Source: Planctomycetia bacterium (GTDB lineage Bacteria; Planctomycetota; Planctomycetia; Pirellulales; PNKZ01). From it: a DNA stretch of 33,577 nucleotides. The notes under the pieces were generated by a model. The model was not told the origin of the DNA. It saw only the letters and a list, made by a program, of their open reading frames with translations, and ran no database searches. Position 1 is the stretch's first letter; the number at the start of each line of letters is the position of its first letter. The position numbers and the translations under genes are program-made. The stretch lies in contig JAIOPP010000123.1 in assembly GCA_021413845.1 (NCBI GenBank), positions 1 to 33,577 of the forward strand, in the 5' to 3' direction. This document shows positions 25,301-33,079 of this stretch, piece after piece.

Positions 25301-27522
25301 ATCCGGCCGACACGATGGAGAACACGACGCACTTGTTCTTGGCCGTTCGCTTCAACTGCAACAAGTGCCACGACCATCCGTTCGAGCGTTGGACTCAAGA
25401 TCAGTATTATCAAACGGCCGCCTTCTTCTCGCAGATCGACTTGCAAGCCGACCCAATGGCGAAGGGTGCGGTGCTCGGTGCAACGGCGGTGGAAAAAGGA
25501 AAGCCGTTGTATGAGATCGTCGCCGATAAGACGGCCGGCGAAATGACGCACGAGCGGACCGGCCAAGTCGTGCCGCCGCAGTTCCCGTTTCCGGCGAAGT
25601 TCACCGCCGCGGATAAGGCCTCGCGCCGCGAAAAGCTCGCCGCTTGGATCACCTCGGCCGACAATCAGTACTTCGCCAAGAGTTACGTGAATCGGGTGTG
25701 GGGCTATCTGTTCGGCGTCGGCATCATGGAGCCGATCGACGACATTCGGGCCGGCAATCCGCCGTCGAATCCCGAGCTGCTCGACTTCCTGACGCAAGAG
25801 TTCTTGAAGAACAAATTCGACGCGCGCGAGCTGATGCGGACGATCTGCAAGTCGCGCACGTATCAGCTTTCGATCGCGACGAACAAATGGAACTCCGACG
25901 ACAAGATCAACTACTCGCATGCCTCGGCCCGTCGCTTGCCGGCCGAAGTGTTGTACGACGCGATTCACACCGTCACCGGTTCGCAGACGCAATTCGCCGG
26001 CTATCCGGCCGGCACGCGCGCCGCGAACTTGCCCGAAGTGAACGCCGCTCTCGGTGCCGGATTCTTGCAGACGTTCGGTCGCCCGCCGCGCGAGAGCGCG
26101 TGCGAGTGTGAACGCCAAGGAGGCATGGCGCTTGGCCCGGTGATGGCGATGATCTCCGGCCCGACGTTGTCGAACGCCGTGGATGATCCGAAGAACGCGC
26201 TGGCGTCGCTCGTTGCGAAGGAAAAAGACGACGGCAAAGTCGTCGATGGGTTGTTCCTGCGGGTATTGAATCGCCACGCGACGAAAGACGAAGTCGCGCT
26301 GGCGACGAAGTCGATGCAAGAGATCGAGGTCGATCATGCGGCGATGACGAAGCGATTGAGCGAGCGCGAGGCGTGGTGGAAGCCGATCGCTGCGAAGCTC
26401 GAACAAGAACGACTCGCCGCGATCGCCGCCGCGAAGAAAGAACTGGAAACCTACGAGAAGGCGCAGGCCCCGATCATCGCCGCCGCGGAAAAAGCCCGCC
26501 TGGATGCGACCGCGAAAGCGGCGCTCGAGTTGCAAACTTTGGCTCGTCGGTTGCCCCGATCGCAAGAAGCTTGGGAGAAGGCGCTCGCGCCGACGGCCGA
26601 TTCGCCGACCTGGCACCCGTTGAAGATCACCGCGGCAACCGCGCAGGCTTCGAGCCCGGTAGCGCTGAAGATCGAAAACGATACGACCGTCTTCACGGTC
26701 GATCGCAATGCGCAGCCCACGTATAAGCTCACCGGGGAAACCTCGCTGGCGAACGTTACGGGGATCATGCTCGAGGTCTTGCCCGACGAGCGCTTGCCGA
26801 ACTTCGGGCCGGGCTTCAGCAATCGGAACTTCGTGCTGACCGAGATCGTCGTGAGCGACTCGAACCCGCTCGGTACGAAAACGAAGAAGACCGTGTTGGA
26901 GCCGAGCTTGTTCAACGACGCCTTGGCCGATGTGTCGCAAGATAAGTTCGACGTAAAGACGGCGATCGACGGCAAGAAAGATCAAGGAGCGCCGAACGGT
27001 TGGGCCTCCGGCGGCAAGCCGGGCGCGCATCGGGCCGTGTTTCAATTGACGAAGCCGATCGCCTACGCGCCAGGCGCCGAGCTGAAGATCGACCTGTTGC
27101 AGGTCTTCCAACAGAGCTTCGGCATCGGCAAGTTCCGCATCTGGGTGACCGACGCCAAGAAGCCACTCGGGTTCGGTTTGCCGGTCGAGATCGCCGCGAT
27201 CGTCAAGACCCCGGCCGAAAAGCGAACCCTGGCTCAATGGGACGCGCTCGACGCCTATCAACGCTTCACCGACGCGAACTACGACAAGCAAGAGACCGTG
27301 CTCTGGACCGCGCGGCTGCCGCTGCCGATCGACCAGCAATTGGTCGCCCTGAAGACGAAGGTGACGACGGCTGAAACGCCGATCATGATCGACCCCCCGC
27401 TGGTGCAACTCCGGGCCGATCATGCGATGAGCGCCAAGCAGAATGCCGATAAGAGATTGACGGTCGTGCAAGATTTGGCCTGGGCGTTGATGAATAGCCC
27501 GGCGTTTTTGTTCAACCACTAG
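22351..27522 (+). CDS. Giant secreted planctomycete cytochrome / WD40 / DUF1549 / DUF1553 protein
   Basis: This encodes 1723 residues from ATG 22351, preceded by GAGGA at 10 bases and opening a signal peptide (residues 1-41). In order it has a planctomycete cytochrome C domain with CQGCH at 65-69, a WD40 propeller at about 170-515 (repeated FSPDG/WSPDG motifs) and a bacterial Ig-like segment at about 547-630. A second cysteine site follows, CNQGTCH at 653-659, then DUF1549 at about 864-1030 with CNKCH at 1003-1007, and DUF1553 from about 1090. DUF1553 is interrupted near 1314 by a coiled coil (to about 1417) and a beta-rich domain (about 1424-1610). The family's closing motif, ALMNSPAFLFNH, comes only at the very end. 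The protein should be exported and bind haem. The family is abundant in Planctomycetes but its reaction is not established. A DUF1501 gene follows. Confidence 0.9.
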   Translation: MILRFSLSRSFRAPRSAVVCVRAVVGMFGLFLATTTVSANAAAPAAPEAKISFHKQIRPIFQAQCQGCHQPAKQGGAYDMTTFGKLLKGGESETLAVVVGKPDSSNLVTLITPAQGKAEMPKGKEALSATDIDLIRKWIAQGALDDTPANTVQKYDAEHPPIYTRAPVIPSIDYSPDGKLLAVAGFHEVLLQKADGSGLVGRLVGVAERIEKVKFSPDGTKLAVSGGLPARVGEIQVWDVATKKLLLSTSLSFDSLYGVSWSPDGKSIACGCGDNSVRVVDAATGKQTLYMGSHNDWALDTVFSTDGSHLVSVSRDRSAKLVEVDTQRFVDNITSITPGALKGGLQAVARHPSRDEIVFGGADGVPKIYRIYRVSKRVIGDDANLVSVLPALKGRVFGVDFSRDGKLIAASSSNDGVGEIGIYQYADDAALAPPLKKILEKKASDRSEAETKQLDDISKSAIKQLAKVEVATGGVFAVAFAPDGKTLAAAGFDGSIRLLNTTDGKLVKQFVAVPLAKADVVKSGVKSAAPILPPAVSPTETLPPAAVITALEISPSSLELTDKFDYAQLVVTAKLEGGAVLDVTRMAKLTASSLSVELIAGGVVVARTDGTSTITATIAGKTAGVPVKVVGTAADFRADYIRDVNPVLSRMGCNQGTCHGAKDGKNGFKLSLRGYDPVYDLRAFTDDHASRRVNVAAADNSLMLLKATGSVAHVGGQLTKPGEAYYELVRQWIADGAKVDFKTPRVVGIEVLPKSPVIDRAGQNQQMRVIARYADGKLRDVTREAFIESGNIEVVSAATGGLLTALRRGEAPVLARYEGSYAAATLTVMGDRTGYQWVEPAKNNKIDELTSAKWKRMKIVPSDICNDADFMRRVSIDLTGLPPTAEDVNAFLADTRATQIKRDALVDKLIGSETFVDHWTNKWADLLQVNPKFLGNDGAKQLRDWIRKEVAANTPYDQFVKKILTAGGSNRENPAAAYYKILRDPADTMENTTHLFLAVRFNCNKCHDHPFERWTQDQYYQTAAFFSQIDLQADPMAKGAVLGATAVEKGKPLYEIVADKTAGEMTHERTGQVVPPQFPFPAKFTAADKASRREKLAAWITSADNQYFAKSYVNRVWGYLFGVGIMEPIDDIRAGNPPSNPELLDFLTQEFLKNKFDARELMRTICKSRTYQLSIATNKWNSDDKINYSHASARRLPAEVLYDAIHTVTGSQTQFAGYPAGTRAANLPEVNAALGAGFLQTFGRPPRESACECERQGGMALGPVMAMISGPTLSNAVDDPKNALASLVAKEKDDGKVVDGLFLRVLNRHATKDEVALATKSMQEIEVDHAAMTKRLSEREAWWKPIAAKLEQERLAAIAAAKKELETYEKAQAPIIAAAEKARLDATAKAALELQTLARRLPRSQEAWEKALAPTADSPTWHPLKITAATAQASSPVALKIENDTTVFTVDRNAQPTYKLTGETSLANVTGIMLEVLPDERLPNFGPGFSNRNFVLTEIVVSDSNPLGTKTKKTVLEPSLFNDALADVSQDKFDVKTAIDGKKDQGAPNGWASGGKPGAHRAVFQLTKPIAYAPGAELKIDLLQVFQQSFGIGKFRIWVTDAKKPLGFGLPVEIAAIVKTPAEKRTLAQWDALDAYQRFTDANYDKQETVLWTARLPLPIDQQLVALKTKVTTAETPIMIDPPLVQLRADHAMSAKQNADKRLTVVQDLAWALMNSPAFLFNH

Positions 27523-27678
27523 TCATATTCCCGCAGAATCGCGGGTTCCGAATCCGAATCCCGAACGAATTTTCCGCAGTGTGTCGAACCGAGCGAGCCG
27601 GCTAAAACTTTCGTAGCCGCTCGCCCTTTCGCACGCTCTAATACTCGAACACTGAAACGTTTCAACGGAGAAATCCCC
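27523..27678. other. Spacer between cytochrome and DUF1501 genes
   Basis: The 156-base gap has only a weak 5-bp hairpin (CCCGC/GCGGG) near 27530-27545 and no T-run. No terminator is evident, which is compatible with co-transcription of the two genes, although a second promoter is possible. Confidence 0.4.
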
Positions 27679-29148
27679 ATGCTCGTCGTCCCCGGCCGCA
27701 GCGGCAAAGACCTGTGCGATGGTCATCTCGGTATGAGTCGGCGCGCGGTCTTGCGTGTCGGCGGCAGCGGCCTCTTCGGACTCACGCTCGGCTCGATGTT
27801 TAAGCTGCAAGCGGCCAACGCCGCCGCGGCGAGCACCGGCGGAGCGGGTTGGGGCAAAGCCAAGAGCATCGTGATGGTCTACCTGCAAGGCGGGCCGAGC
27901 CATCTCGACTTGTGGGATCCGAAGGAGAACGTGCCGGATAAAGTTCGCAGCGCGTTCAAGAACATCCCGACGAAGATTCCGGGCGTGCAGTTCACCGAGA
28001 ACTTGCCGAAGCTCGCCGGCATCAACGATAAGTTCACGATGATCCGCTCGATGGGTTACACCCCGAACGGCCTCTTCAACCACACGGCCGCCATCTATCA
28101 GATGATGACCGGCTACACGACCGACAAGGTGAGCCCTTCCGGCCAGCTGGAGCCGCCGAACCCGAAAGACTTCCCCAACTTCGGCTCGAACATCATTCGC
28201 TTGAAGCCGAGCGAACAACCGATGTTGCCGTTCGTGATGTTGCCTCGCCCGTTGCAAGAGAGCAACGTCGTCGGCAAGGCCGGCACGGCGGGCTTCCTCG
28301 GCCGCGACTATGATCCGTATACGCTGTATCCCGACGGCGACGATATGGACATGGCGAAGATGAACAAAGTCCGCGTCGACGACCTCAAGCTTCGGCCCGA
28401 GGTGTTCGCCTCGCGTTTGGAACGCCGCGCACGTTTGCGCACGGCGATCGACGCGCGGATGCCCGAGATCGAAGCGGCCGTCGCCGATTACAAGCTCGAC
28501 GAGTATTACGATCGGGCCTTGAACCTCGTTATTTCCGGTCGGGCTCGCGAGGCGTTCGACATCTCGCGCGAATCGGAAAAGACGCGCGATGCTTACGGCC
28601 GGAACACGTTCGGCCAGAGCTTGCTCTTGGCGCGCCGCTTGGTCGAAGCCGGCACGCGCGTCGTCGAGGTCATTTGGCCGAAGGTCGCCAACAGCGATAA
28701 CCACTCGTGGGACCATCACGTCGGCCTCACCGACCGGATGAAGAACCGCTCGGCTCCGATGCTCGACGGCGGACTCTCTTCGTTCATCGCCGATCTCGAC
28801 GATCGGGGCATGCTCGAAGATACGCTGGTCGTCGCGGTGGGCGAGTTCGGCCGGAGCCCGCAAAAGGGGGTCAGCACGTCGGGCAACGGCAACAGCGCCG
28901 ACGGTCGTGACCACTGGCCGTACTGCTTCACGGCGGTCGTCGCCGGCGGCGGCACGAAGCGCGGCTACGTTCACGGCAAGAGCGACAAGACCGCCAGCGC
29001 GCCGCTTGAAGACGTCGTGCATCCGGGCGAGTTGCTGGCGTCGATCTATCATAGCTTTGCGATCGATCCGGAAACGATCGTTTACAACCACTTGAACCAA
29101 CCGCGCGAGCTCGTGAAGGCGCATGCCGTCTCGAAGTTGTTCGCGTAA
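27679..29148 (+). CDS. Tat-exported DUF1501 protein
   Basis: This encodes 489 residues with a GGAG eight bases before the ATG. A twin-arginine signal, [10 protein letters not shown] at 20-29, is followed by a hydrophobic stretch and an Ala-rich cleavage region near 50, so the protein should be exported folded. The mature part shows the DUF1501 landmarks: [10 protein letters not shown] at 71-80, DNHSWDHH near residue 340 and [10 protein letters not shown] near 387. The family is distantly related to the alkaline phosphatase/sulfatase fold, and these His/Asp-rich motifs fit a metal site. In planctomycete genomes DUF1501 genes very often follow DUF1549/DUF1553 cytochrome genes, as here, suggesting joint action outside the cytoplasm. 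The reaction is unknown. Confidence 0.93.
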   Translation: MLVVPGRSGKDLCDGHLGMSRRAVLRVGGSGLFGLTLGSMFKLQAANAAAASTGGAGWGKAKSIVMVYLQGGPSHLDLWDPKENVPDKVRSAFKNIPTKIPGVQFTENLPKLAGINDKFTMIRSMGYTPNGLFNHTAAIYQMMTGYTTDKVSPSGQLEPPNPKDFPNFGSNIIRLKPSEQPMLPFVMLPRPLQESNVVGKAGTAGFLGRDYDPYTLYPDGDDMDMAKMNKVRVDDLKLRPEVFASRLERRARLRTAIDARMPEIEAAVADYKLDEYYDRALNLVISGRAREAFDISRESEKTRDAYGRNTFGQSLLLARRLVEAGTRVVEVIWPKVANSDNHSWDHHVGLTDRMKNRSAPMLDGGLSSFIADLDDRGMLEDTLVVAVGEFGRSPQKGVSTSGNGNSADGRDHWPYCFTAVVAGGGTKRGYVHGKSDKTASAPLEDVVHPGELLASIYHSFAIDPETIVYNHLNQPRELVKAHAVSKLFA

Positions 29149-29175
29149 GACGTTTCGTTCGTCGTCCAAGGCGAG

Positions 29176-29195
29176 CGGCCGGTGCGAGCCGGCCG
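29176..29195 (+). terminator. GC-rich hairpin after the DUF1501 gene
   Basis: CGGCCGG (29176-29182) pairs with CCGGCCG (29189-29195) around a 6-base loop, 28 bases after the DUF1501 stop. There is no T-run behind it, so it is only a possible terminator or RNA 3'-end stabiliser. Confidence 0.35.
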
Positions 29196-29245
29196 TTCGG
29201 AGCTAAGAAAGTCTTTGAGAAAAGAGTTGTCGAAAGTTTCGGAAA

Positions 29246-29265
29246 CGGGGGCATGACTGCCCCCG
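29246..29265. other. Perfect G/C hairpin upstream of the ArsR gene
   Basis: CGGGGGCA (29246-29253) and TGCCCCCG (29258-29265) form a perfect 8-bp stem with a TGAC loop, about 140 bases before the ArsR-type gene. It could be a second transcript end for the DUF1501 unit, a regulatory hairpin, or a dispersed intergenic repeat. No T-run follows. Confidence 0.4.
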
Positions 29266-29403
29266 CTCGCCTCGGAGAAGTGATTCGGATCGTTGCCTTG
29301 GAAGTTTGTCCGCTCCCGCCTGATTTCCCCGCCTGTAGAGTTGATCCTGCCCAACGCATCGGCGCCCTCGTTGCGCTCCCGCCTCCCGTGAAAGGATTTT
29401 ACG

Positions 29404-29742
29404 ATGATCGACTTCGCCCACCCGCAAGGTCTCCGTGAACATGAATCGATCGAAGGTTGGGCGGAGCTGTTTTCGCTCCTCGCCGACCGAACGCGGCTCC
29501 GCATCTTGTTTCATCTTTCGCGCAACGACGAGCTTCACGTCGGCGGCCTCTGCGAGCGATTGCAACAGAGCCAGCCGGCGGTGAGTCATCATCTTTCGCG
29601 ACTGCGCTCGGCCGGCGTGCTGACTGCGCGTCGCGAAGGGAAGCAACGTTTCTATCGCCTCGCTCCGCAGCGCTGCCGAGATGTGCTGGAAGCGGCGTTC
29701 CACGGCTTGGAAGAAACGAAGCCGGCCGACGCCTTGGCATAA
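29404..29742 (+). CDS. ArsR-family winged-helix regulator
   Basis: This 112-residue DNA-binding protein has the ArsR fold: LADRTRLRILFHL at residues 26-38, the recognition helix region SQPAVSHHLSRLRSAGVL at about 56-73, and the wing AREGKQRFYRL-like strand pair after it. AAAGGA seven bases before the ATG supports the start. The alpha-3 position that carries the ELCVC metal site in arsenic and cadmium sensors reads ELHVGGLC here, with only one Cys, so classical ArsR metal sensing is unlikely. No target gene is obvious: the upstream neighbour is the DUF1501 gene and the downstream decarboxylase is convergent. It may act on its own promoter or on distant genes. Confidence 0.9.
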   Translation: MIDFAHPQGLREHESIEGWAELFSLLADRTRLRILFHLSRNDELHVGGLCERLQQSQPAVSHHLSRLRSAGVLTARREGKQRFYRLAPQRCRDVLEAAFHGLEETKPADALA

Positions 29743-29793
29743 GCGCGTAGCTCGACCACATACGTTCGATCGACGAACGTCCCTCCTTCAATA

Positions 29794-29815
29794 GCCCGGG
29801 ATGAATATCCCGGGC
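29794..29815. repeat. Palindromic hairpin, copy 1 of a related pair
   Basis: GCCCGGGAT (29794-29802) pairs perfectly with ATCCCGGGC (29807-29815) around a GAAT loop. Its stem differs from the hairpin at 29848-29869 at only two positions, both compensated on the other arm. Confidence 0.7.
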
Positions 29816-29847
29816 GCACACGCTTCGTGAGCTACGCTCGTCGCGCG

Positions 29848-29869
29848 GCCGCGGATATGCATCCGCGGC
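29848..29869. repeat. Palindromic hairpin, copy 2 of a related pair
   Basis: GCCGCGGAT (29848-29856) pairs perfectly with ATCCGCGGC (29861-29869) around an ATGC loop. Stem length, loop size and the GGAT/ATCC inner part match the hairpin 32 bases upstream. Confidence 0.7.
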
Positions 29870-29884
29870 TATCGATTCATGCGT

Positions 29885-30025
29885 ACGAAATTTCAAGTTC
29901 CAAAAAACAAAACTCAAACAAGTTCCCAAAGCAGAAAATCACAAACGCAGAGTACGCGCGTATGCATTTGTAATTTGAAGTTTGTTTTTGTTTGTGATTT
30001 GTCTTTTGCGATTTGAGATTTTCGT
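29885..30025. repeat. Imperfect long foldback with opposite base skew in its arms
   Basis: The left arm is rich in A and C, and the right arm is rich in T and G. Matching arms include ACGAAA/TTTCGT (29885-29890, 30020-30025), CTCAAA/TTTGAG (29913-29918, 30012-30017) and the 11-base pair AAATCACAAAC/GTTTGTGATTT (29936-29946, 29990-30000). A 10-base palindrome, TACGCGCGTA, sits at the centre (29953-29962). It could be a shared terminator for the two convergent genes, a small mobile-element relic, or a structured RNA. Confidence 0.5.
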
Positions 30026-30035
30026 CGAAGACGAA

Positions 30036-31715
30036 CTACACCTTCTTACTCAACCGTTCGGCGAGCCGCCCCAAGGCGTGGCTCTTGTCCGTTAGGCTCA
30101 GATGCACTTGGATCAGGCTCACGTTCGGCTCGTTCCAAGCCGCGGTGAGCGCCGCGTCGAACTCCCCTTCCGTGCGCACCTCGTAGCCCTTCCCGCCGCC
30201 GAACACCTCCGGCAGCTTGCTGTATTTCCACGGGTTGATTTCGTTGAAATCGCCCGGATGCAGGAACCGCTCGGTGCCGTAGCCTTTGTTGTCGAGCACG
30301 ATGCAGATGTGATGAAACTTGTGGCGGATGAGCGTCGATAGTTCGTGGCCCGTCATTTGAAACGCGCCGTCGCCGACGATCGCCACGGTCCGCGTCGTCG
30401 GCCGTGCGACCGCCGCTCCGAGCGCGGCCGGCACGGCGAAGCCCATCGACGTGTAATACGCCGGGCCGATGTACTCCGTCTTGCCGTGCGTCGTCAGTTC
30501 GGTCGAGGCGAAGAGCGAGTCGCCGACGTCGGAGATGACGATCGTGTTTTCATCCAGCGCTTCGTCGAGCCGGCAGATCAGCCGATCGATCGACACCGGC
30601 GCGTCGGGCCGCAACGTAAACGGCGCCGCAGTTTGCTTCGGGCGCTTCAGCATCGGCCGGCGAACCGTCTCGGGCTTCGCCGCCGTGAGCTCGCGCAGGA
30701 AGTCGCCGAGCAATACGTCGTGGTAATGATGATGGCGAATGCGCAGCTGTTCGCTCGTCGCATAGATGCAGGTGCCGGGATCGAGGTTCGCCGTGTTGAT
30801 GCCGAGGTTGATGTCGGTCATAAACGCGCCGAGCAGGAGCGTGCAATCGCTTTCTTCGACGTAGCGCGTCACCTCGTCGAGCCCCATCGCCCCTTCGTAG
30901 AGACCGACGTAAAGCGGATGCCGCTCCGAGACGACGCTCTTGCCGAGGATCGTCGCGGCGATCGGAATCTGAGTCGCTTCGGCGAGCGCGAGCAACGCGT
31001 CTTGCAAGCCGAAGCGATGAATCTCGACGCCGGCGATGATGATCGGCTTCTTCGCCGCCGTAAGCAGTCGCACCGATTCCGCAATCGCTTCTTCCAACGC
31101 CTCGGGACTACTCACCGTCGACGTCGGACGAAACGCGTGCGAAGCCGGCGGCACGACCTTCACCATGTCGCGCGGCAACTCGATATAGACCGGCCGCTTG
31201 TAGCGCACCGCGGCATCGAGCACGCGGTCGATCTCGCGAAACGCCGTGTGCGGATCGTTCAACTCGCAGCACGCGACGCAGATCTTTTCGTACACCTCGA
31301 ACTGCGTCCGGAAGTCGCGCACCTTATGATGCAAAAGCGGATTGTTCGGTCGTTCGCAAAGGCCCGGCGCACCGGAAATCACCACGACCGGCGACTTCTC
31401 GGCATACGCACCGGCCACCGAGTTCACGCAGCTCAACCCACCGACGCAGTACGTCACGCACACGACGCCGAGCCCGTTCACGCGCGCATAAGCATCGGCC
31501 GCGAACCCGGCATGATCTTCCTTGCAGCACCCGATGACGCGGATCGGTGAGTTCTCGAGCATCGAATAAAAGCCGAGCACGTAGTCGCCCGGAATACCGA
31601 AGGCATCGCGCACGCCGTAGTCTTGCAAGCGGAGAATGAGATACTCGCCGATCGAAAGCCCGACGGAAGGAGTCGCGGCGGCGACATGCGGAACCGGGTC
31701 CGTGGTGCTGGTCAT
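30036..31715 (-). CDS. Thiamine-diphosphate 2-keto acid decarboxylase (pyruvate/indolepyruvate decarboxylase type)
   Basis: This 559-residue cytoplasmic enzyme should decarboxylate a 2-keto acid to an aldehyde. The N-terminal domain has E66 ([14 protein letters not shown]), which activates the cofactor, and the H129-H130 pair (LLHHKV) typical of pyruvate and indolepyruvate decarboxylases rather than acetolactate synthases. The C-terminal cofactor motif starts with GDG at 448-450 and ends at N476. E482 (GYGTE) matches the catalytic Glu of the family. AAAGGA seven bases before the ATG fixes the start. Substrate choice (pyruvate, phenylpyruvate, indolepyruvate or a branched-chain keto acid) cannot be read from sequence. 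No alcohol or aldehyde dehydrogenase is adjacent, so the pathway is unclear. Confidence 0.93.
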   Translation of the reverse strand: MTSTTDPVPHVAAATPSVGLSIGEYLILRLQDYGVRDAFGIPGDYVLGFYSMLENSPIRVIGCCKEDHAGFAADAYARVNGLGVVCVTYCVGGLSCVNSVAGAYAEKSPVVVISGAPGLCERPNNPLLHHKVRDFRTQFEVYEKICVACCELNDPHTAFREIDRVLDAAVRYKRPVYIELPRDMVKVVPPASHAFRPTSTVSSPEALEEAIAESVRLLTAAKKPIIIAGVEIHRFGLQDALLALAEATQIPIAATILGKSVVSERHPLYVGLYEGAMGLDEVTRYVEESDCTLLLGAFMTDINLGINTANLDPGTCIYATSEQLRIRHHHYHDVLLGDFLRELTAAKPETVRRPMLKRPKQTAAPFTLRPDAPVSIDRLICRLDEALDENTIVISDVGDSLFASTELTTHGKTEYIGPAYYTSMGFAVPAALGAAVARPTTRTVAIVGDGAFQMTGHELSTLIRHKFHHICIVLDNKGYGTERFLHPGDFNEINPWKYSKLPEVFGGGKGYEVRTEGEFDAALTAAWNEPNVSLIQVHLSLTDKSHALGRLAERLSKKV

Positions 31716-31859
31716 GGTGGAATCCTTTCACGATTTCGGAACTATCTGCGATTCCAATCGAGGACGATCACACAGGCAATTGTACGCAGCTAACAAAATT
31801 CGGTTGGGAAGCAATGAAAAATCATTCAACTGGGGCAAACGCGCTCTGGGACAAGACGG

Positions 31860-32990
31860 TTATCGTGCGGCATCGATATCTGCCGTAACGGATGCAACTT
31901 CCGGAGCGACGGAAAGGGCTTTCTTTAGTTGCTCGTCAACCTCCAACAATTGTTGCTCGATCGCATCGACGACATCGCTCCGAACTTTGTCGATCGGGAA
32001 TCGCAACTCATATTCAAGCCCGCCGAATCGATCGTCTCGATCATCCGTCTCGAAACTCCGCAAGCCGGACCTGTGCTTCCAAGGGTCGAGAGCAGGCTCG
32101 ATCCATGAAACTGGAGTGTAATTGACCCCTGTCACCCTCAACACTAGGGGAGTCGCAAACGATGCCCATCGGTCGGCGCAAAAAGCTAGGGAACAGCCCG
32201 TACTTGCCATCCTGAAGTAGCGACCATACCAGCCACTTCCGGCCGCCGACCGCAAATTCTTCGTATCGGCGATTCCAGCCTCGACCAACTTATCTACCAC
32301 CGCGTCGACGACTTCTCCGAATTGAAGAACTCGTCGGCCGACGTTCGAGGTCAGCTCTTCGGAAGAGAGCGGCAAAAATGCTTCGGTATCTTCGTAATTG
32401 CAAAGACCTTGTAATTGCCGAAGATCCTCAACCAGTATTCCTTCTCCTCCGGCTTCCAGCATCGAATCATGCAATCGCTGTAAAATCAATTTCCAGCTGA
32501 GGATGACAAGGCGTACGCCATCTCCGGTATCTATGGAGCGCATTTCCTCATGAGGTTTCTTTTGCGCGGCGCGAATGCTCGTTTCCAAGTCGCAACGACG
32601 CAACAATTCTTCCCAGAGCAAACCTAGTCGCTTAGCCGGCGCGATGAAAACCAGTGTTCCGGTTCGGATCGCTTTTAGTCGCTTCAAATAAACGGTCGGT
32701 TGAGCTTTCGTGAGACCCGCCCAAAACTTGGCCTCTAAAATCACGACATCGCGCCCGTGAACGTCACGGCCTACGAGATCGGGAATTGCGCCATCTTCCC
32801 CCCAAGCCTGGGTTCGGAAAGACAATACTCCGGGTCTCTCCGGCTCGGATTCATAAATCAATCGAAGCAATGAGTCGCCGGCGACGTGAGATTTTTTTAA
32901 TAGATAGCAGAGCGCATCCGTTGCAAAGTTCTCTCGCTGCGTCACGTAGCGATAGGCCAAGTGACTCAGTAACGTCCCTTGCTCTGCCAT
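31860..32990 (-). CDS. PD-(D/E)XK nuclease-like protein, hypothetical
   Basis: This encodes 376 residues with AGGGA seven bases before the ATG. The N-terminal part resembles the PD-(D/E)XK fold: a helix with ENFATDALCYLL, then P70-D71 in GAIPDLVGRD, the strand VVILEAKF carrying E86 and K88, and a following Q-P-x-x-Y segment at 97-101. This arrangement (D, 14 residues, E-x-K) is the usual metal-dependent nuclease site. The C-terminal two thirds has no recognised domain and ends in a charged helix (IEQQLLEVDEQLKKAL). Base composition and codon use are visibly less GC-rich than in the genes on both sides, suggesting acquisition. It could be a defence or DNA-repair nuclease, or a non-catalytic relative. 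No partner methylase or helicase is adjacent. Confidence 0.75.
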   Translation of the reverse strand: MAEQGTLLSHLAYRYVTQRENFATDALCYLLKKSHVAGDSLLRLIYESEPERPGVLSFRTQAWGEDGAIPDLVGRDVHGRDVVILEAKFWAGLTKAQPTVYLKRLKAIRTGTLVFIAPAKRLGLLWEELLRRCDLETSIRAAQKKPHEEMRSIDTGDGVRLVILSWKLILQRLHDSMLEAGGEGILVEDLRQLQGLCNYEDTEAFLPLSSEELTSNVGRRVLQFGEVVDAVVDKLVEAGIADTKNLRSAAGSGWYGRYFRMASTGCSLAFCADRWASFATPLVLRVTGVNYTPVSWIEPALDPWKHRSGLRSFETDDRDDRFGGLEYELRFPIDKVRSDVVDAIEQQLLEVDEQLKKALSVAPEVASVTADIDAAR

Positions 32991-33079
32991 GGAAACGTCC
33001 CTGAAAGTTGATGATCAATGTAATCAAGGAAATGTGACCAACGAATCAGATGACGGATTGCATCGACTTTCGATACGGC

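Larger units (their letters stand above)
29743..30035. other. Structured intergenic region between ArsR and decarboxylase genes
   Basis: No gene is visible in these 293 bases, which separate convergent genes. The region has several inverted repeats in a row, listed individually, then a strongly A/T-rich part. The first is ACGTTCG/CGAACGT (29762-29768 with 29774-29780), 20 bases after the ArsR stop. The last is TTCGTC/GACGAA (30021-30035), directly after the decarboxylase stop. None carries a clear T-run. Confidence 0.6.

Noticed and set aside
23581-27519. Very long minus-strand open frame (about 1312 codons) opposite the cytochrome gene
   Set aside because: It is an Arg/Leu/Asp-rich mirror of a high-GC gene with a clear domain structure on the plus strand. 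Long antisense frames are expected at this GC content.
27523-29169. Minus-strand frame opposite the DUF1501 gene
   Set aside because: It is an antisense shadow; the plus strand has a Tat signal and DUF1501 motifs.
29246-29265. The G/C hairpin as a CRISPR or attachment-site repeat
   Set aside because: There is a single copy, no spacer array, and no integrase or cas gene in the window.
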